From CAYNLK01 sp964398055 (GTDB lineage Bacteria; Chloroflexota; Anaerolineae; 4572-78; J111), in assembly GCA_964398055.1 (NCBI GenBank), contig CAYNLK010000024.1, positions 1 through 64,000 on the forward strand: a stretch of 64,000 nt of DNA, given 5' to 3'. How positions within the stretch are numbered: position 1 is the first letter of the stretch; each line of letters begins with the position of its first letter. The notes under the pieces were generated by a model, which was not told the DNA's origin, did no database searches, and saw only the letters and a list, made by a program, of their open reading frames with translations. Below, piece after piece: positions 60,184-64,000 of the stretch. The translations under genes were made by a program, and so were the position numbers.

Positions 60184-60426
60184 ATGGTTCGATTTGAATA
60201 TATGATCTGTACCTCACAAATGATGCGGATTACCTTTGTCAACGGCCACTGGCAAGGCGATTTACCGCCGGATACGCCAGGCGCGTTGCAGAGCTGCCCT
60301 GACCTATGGGAATTTCTTCAGCGAGTTGGCAACAGTGGTTGGGAGCTGGTCACGGTGACTACCAATGATGCCGCCGAGGCTGAGGCGATGTTGACCACCC
60401 TTTACTTGAAGCGTGAAAAGGTGTAG
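60184..60426 (+). CDS. Small DUF4177-like protein
   Basis: The 80-residue protein starts at ATG 60184 (MVRFEYMICT), preceded by GAGGGG. It ends with the DUF4177 pattern LWEFLQRVGNSGWELVTVTT and a final strand YLKREK. The longer frame beginning at 60076 takes in the end of the MITE and has no ribosome site, so it is not used. The function of the family is unknown. It converges with glnS. Confidence 0.7.
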   Translation: MVRFEYMICTSQMMRITFVNGHWQGDLPPDTPGALQSCPDLWEFLQRVGNSGWELVTVTTNDAAEAEAMLTTLYLKREKV

Positions 60427-60491
60427 TTTCGAAACAATATCAGCCAAACCTGGCCGAACGGGCCGCCGGGTTTACATTCGGCTCAATAATC

Positions 60492-60526
60492 AACAAGCCC
60501 TGCTTCAACAGGAGGCAGGGCTTGTT
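60492..60526. terminator. Bidirectional terminator between convergent genes
   Basis: AACAAGCCCTGC (60492-60503) pairs perfectly with GCAGGGCTTGTT (60515-60526), followed by TGTTTT. Confidence 0.8.
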
Positions 60527-60551
60527 TGTTTTGGCAAAGCTGGGCGAGGCT

Positions 60552-62240
<1,689 letters not shown>

Positions 62241-62280
62241 AGTTGTAAGTTCCTTCTTATCATCCTTTTGGCTGCTAAAG

Positions 62281-63459
62281 TTATTGCCCTGCTCCGCCCG
62301 GCCCGGTGGTTCCGGTATTGACTGTCGGCACAATTCCGGGGCCGGGAATGACCAGGTTCGGCACGGTCCCTTCCGGGGTAAAGATGATTTTGTCGGTCGA
62401 TTGCAGGGCATTGGCGTTCGCCTGCACTTTTTGCAGCTCCAGAAAACCCGGATACCGGCTATATAATTCGGCCAGAGCCAGTTGGGGGGCCAGATCGGCT
62501 TTGGCCTTCTCCGTAGCGGCTTCGGCCAGGGCCCGGTTGATGGCCAGGTCTTGCTCGGCCGCAAATAACTCGTTGGCCTTTTGCGCCTCGATCACGGCTC
62601 GTTCGGCCTGAACTCTGGTCTGTTCGTTGGCTCGTTCCGCCTCGATCACGGCCCGCTGGGCCAAGATCCTCTCCTGCTGTAGCCGGGCCAGGGTGGTCTC
62701 CTGACGAGCCTGCTCCTGGATCCGGCTCTGCTCGATTCTGATCTCTCCCTCCTGGCGGGCCTGCTCGGCTGAAGCCTGAGCCTCGGCCCGCAGTTTGTCC
62801 TGGGCTGCCTTCTCGGTTTCCAGCCGGCTCTGCACAATGGCGTCCAGCGCGGCCTGCACTGCTGGTGAGAGGATCACATTGGGCACTACCACATTTTCAA
62901 TTTGCAGGCCAAAATTCGCCGCCAGATCACTAACTTCATTATCGATACAGGCCCGCAATTCATCCCGCGCCGTGCCGACCACGTTATCATCAAAATTGCG
63001 ATCCCCCACGCACACTTTCATCGCCTGTTTAGCCAGGTCTTGCACCCGGCTCCGGGCCAGATTGTCATCCAGAAAGATGTTGCGATATTCGGCCCACTTT
63101 TCCTGCAACACATCTTTTTGGGCCAGGTTGGGCCTAAAAATGTCGCCACTGACCACCAGGCCAAGGCGCTGCTTATCCCTGGTAATAATCTCATCATCCT
63201 GCACGTCGAAGGGGATGGCCTGGCTGGAAATCCTTCTCAGCTCCACGTAGAAGCCAAAATCACTGTACACTCCCGGTCCAACAATGTTGACGATCCGGCC
63301 GCTTTGAAATTGAACGCCAACTTCTTGCTCCTCCACCCGTTCAAACAGGTAGAAGAATTGGCTAAAAAACGACATCAGGACGCCCAGCACAATGACAATG
63401 ATAATCAATACAAAGAAGATCGAAGCACCACTCTTAAACCGGCCCAATAATGATCGCAT
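62281..63459 (-). CDS. SPFH/Band 7 membrane protein (prohibitin-like)
   Basis: An N-terminal membrane anchor (about 12-40) is followed by the SPFH domain (about 45-210) with GRIVNIVGPGVYSDFGF and VVVPNVILSPAVQ. A long Ala/Glu/Gln-rich coiled coil (about 215-340) leads to a Pro/Gly-rich tail. Proteins of this type form ring-like assemblies and membrane microdomains that hold proteases or transporters. The gene lies 40 bp upstream of glnS on the same strand and may be co-transcribed. No NfeD or FtsH partner is adjacent. Confidence 0.85.
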   Translation of the reverse strand: MRSLLGRFKSGASIFFVLIIIVIVLGVLMSFFSQFFYLFERVEEQEVGVQFQSGRIVNIVGPGVYSDFGFYVELRRISSQAIPFDVQDDEIITRDKQRLGLVVSGDIFRPNLAQKDVLQEKWAEYRNIFLDDNLARSRVQDLAKQAMKVCVGDRNFDDNVVGTARDELRACIDNEVSDLAANFGLQIENVVVPNVILSPAVQAALDAIVQSRLETEKAAQDKLRAEAQASAEQARQEGEIRIEQSRIQEQARQETTLARLQQERILAQRAVIEAERANEQTRVQAERAVIEAQKANELFAAEQDLAINRALAEAATEKAKADLAPQLALAELYSRYPGFLELQKVQANANALQSTDKIIFTPEGTVPNLVIPGPGIVPTVNTGTTGPGGAGQ

Positions 63460-63551
63460 AGATGTTCCTCCTGTTGGTTTGAATGAAATTAAGGTACCTA
63501 TTTTTAACCGTCGGGTTGCATTTTACTCCAAATACTCAGATTGTCATAGGC

Positions 63552-64000
63552 TTACTTTTGAGCTAATGCACCGGATCTGATCGACCAGCGGCCCGCGACG
63601 ACCAGCATCAGCGCCAGCAAGCCGGCTGCCAACCCATACAACCAGCTCAGCCCCAGCCAGGGGATGAGGGCATAGGCCAGGGGTGGGCCGATGGCGCTGG
63701 CCAGATCGCCAACGGTGAAGAGCTAGCCCAACTGCCGTCCGTGATGTCCGTGGCCGGCCAGATCACCCACAATGGCCGTTGACAAGCTCTGATTGCTGCC
63801 GCTGGTAACAGCCGCCAGGGGCAACCCCGTCAAAATCGCCAGCGGCGACCCCGATGCCAGCAAACCGAACCCGGCCACACCCGGCGACAGTCCGCCGGCC
63901 ACCACCTGCCAGCGGCTGACCGTCCGATCCGAAAGGCCGCCCAGCAGCGGCGCCGCGGTCATGGCCAGCAGGCTCTGGCTGCCCAGTCCCAGGCCGGTCA
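63552..64000 (-). pseudogene. MFS transporter gene fragment with an in-frame amber stop, cut by the window end
   Basis: Read on the minus strand from 64000, the frame has MFS-like helices (PLLGGLSDRTVSRW, a cytoplasmic loop motif, then several hydrophobic segments). At 63725-63723 a TAG stops it. The same frame then continues for another 56 codons (LFTVGDLASAIGPPLAYAL and two more helices) to TAA at 63552. The transporter is thus split by one in-frame stop, or this is a sequencing error. The N-terminal part lies outside the window. The substrate cannot be told. Confidence 0.6.

Overview
The window looks like a chromosomal piece of a Chloroflexota bacterium, probably Anaerolineae-like. This is inferred from gene content and style: many PAS/GAF histidine kinases, YabN-type MazG, coenzyme F420 genes, a CHAD protein, and small TPR/membrane and lipoprotein genes. 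There is no 16S gene to confirm it. No rRNA, tRNA or CRISPR array was seen.

Layout. 1-3.7 kb is accessory DNA: the end of one integron attC site, a complete attC-bounded cassette carrying a toxin-antitoxin pair, and a second cassette gene (P-loop ATPase) broken first by an 80-bp MITE-like insertion and then by an IS1634-like element. 3.7-7.6 kb holds two sensor kinases. 7.7-13.4 kb holds glucose-6-phosphate dehydrogenase, a GCS2-type carboxylate-amine ligase, a stand-alone structured RNA (candidate 6S RNA), an M24 peptidase and an F420-type LLM oxidoreductase. 13.6-17.1 kb is the tig-clpP-clpX proteostasis operon. 17.2-25.0 kb (minus strand) holds an alkyltransferase-like repair protein, an O-antigen ligase-like polymerase, a GAF histidine kinase and a three-gene biotin-dependent acyl-CoA carboxylase. 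25.4-27.2 kb is a NotI-like restriction enzyme with a D12-class adenine methylase, followed by a CYTH-HTH-CHAD protein. 29-34 kb holds an S1-domain protein, MazG, a lipoprotein and an ABC exporter. 34.3-38.9 kb holds a TPR/membrane protein, a histidine kinase and cofG-cofH. 38.9-46.1 kb (minus) holds a lipoprotein/response-regulator pair, tilS and a large adenylate cyclase-ATPase-TPR protein. 46.4-56.5 kb is a long cell-shape and division cluster, mreBCD-PBP2-minCDE-rodA, ending in gltX. 56.6-64 kb holds a DsbA-like protein, a 48-residue Flp-type pilin, a YyaL thioredoxin-domain protein, glnS, an SPFH protein and an MFS gene with an internal stop.

Several small mobile or palindromic elements lie in intergenic regions. 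One family, with a GTGACCGGCACTT palindrome, has four members here, two of them bounded by exact 8-bp target duplications. A different element at 60.0 kb has 3-bp duplications. The most rewarding items are the attC cassette, the candidate 6S RNA, this MITE family, the NotI-like/m6A restriction system, the CYTH-HTH-CHAD fusion, the orphan Flp pilin and the paired dyads on the minC promoter.
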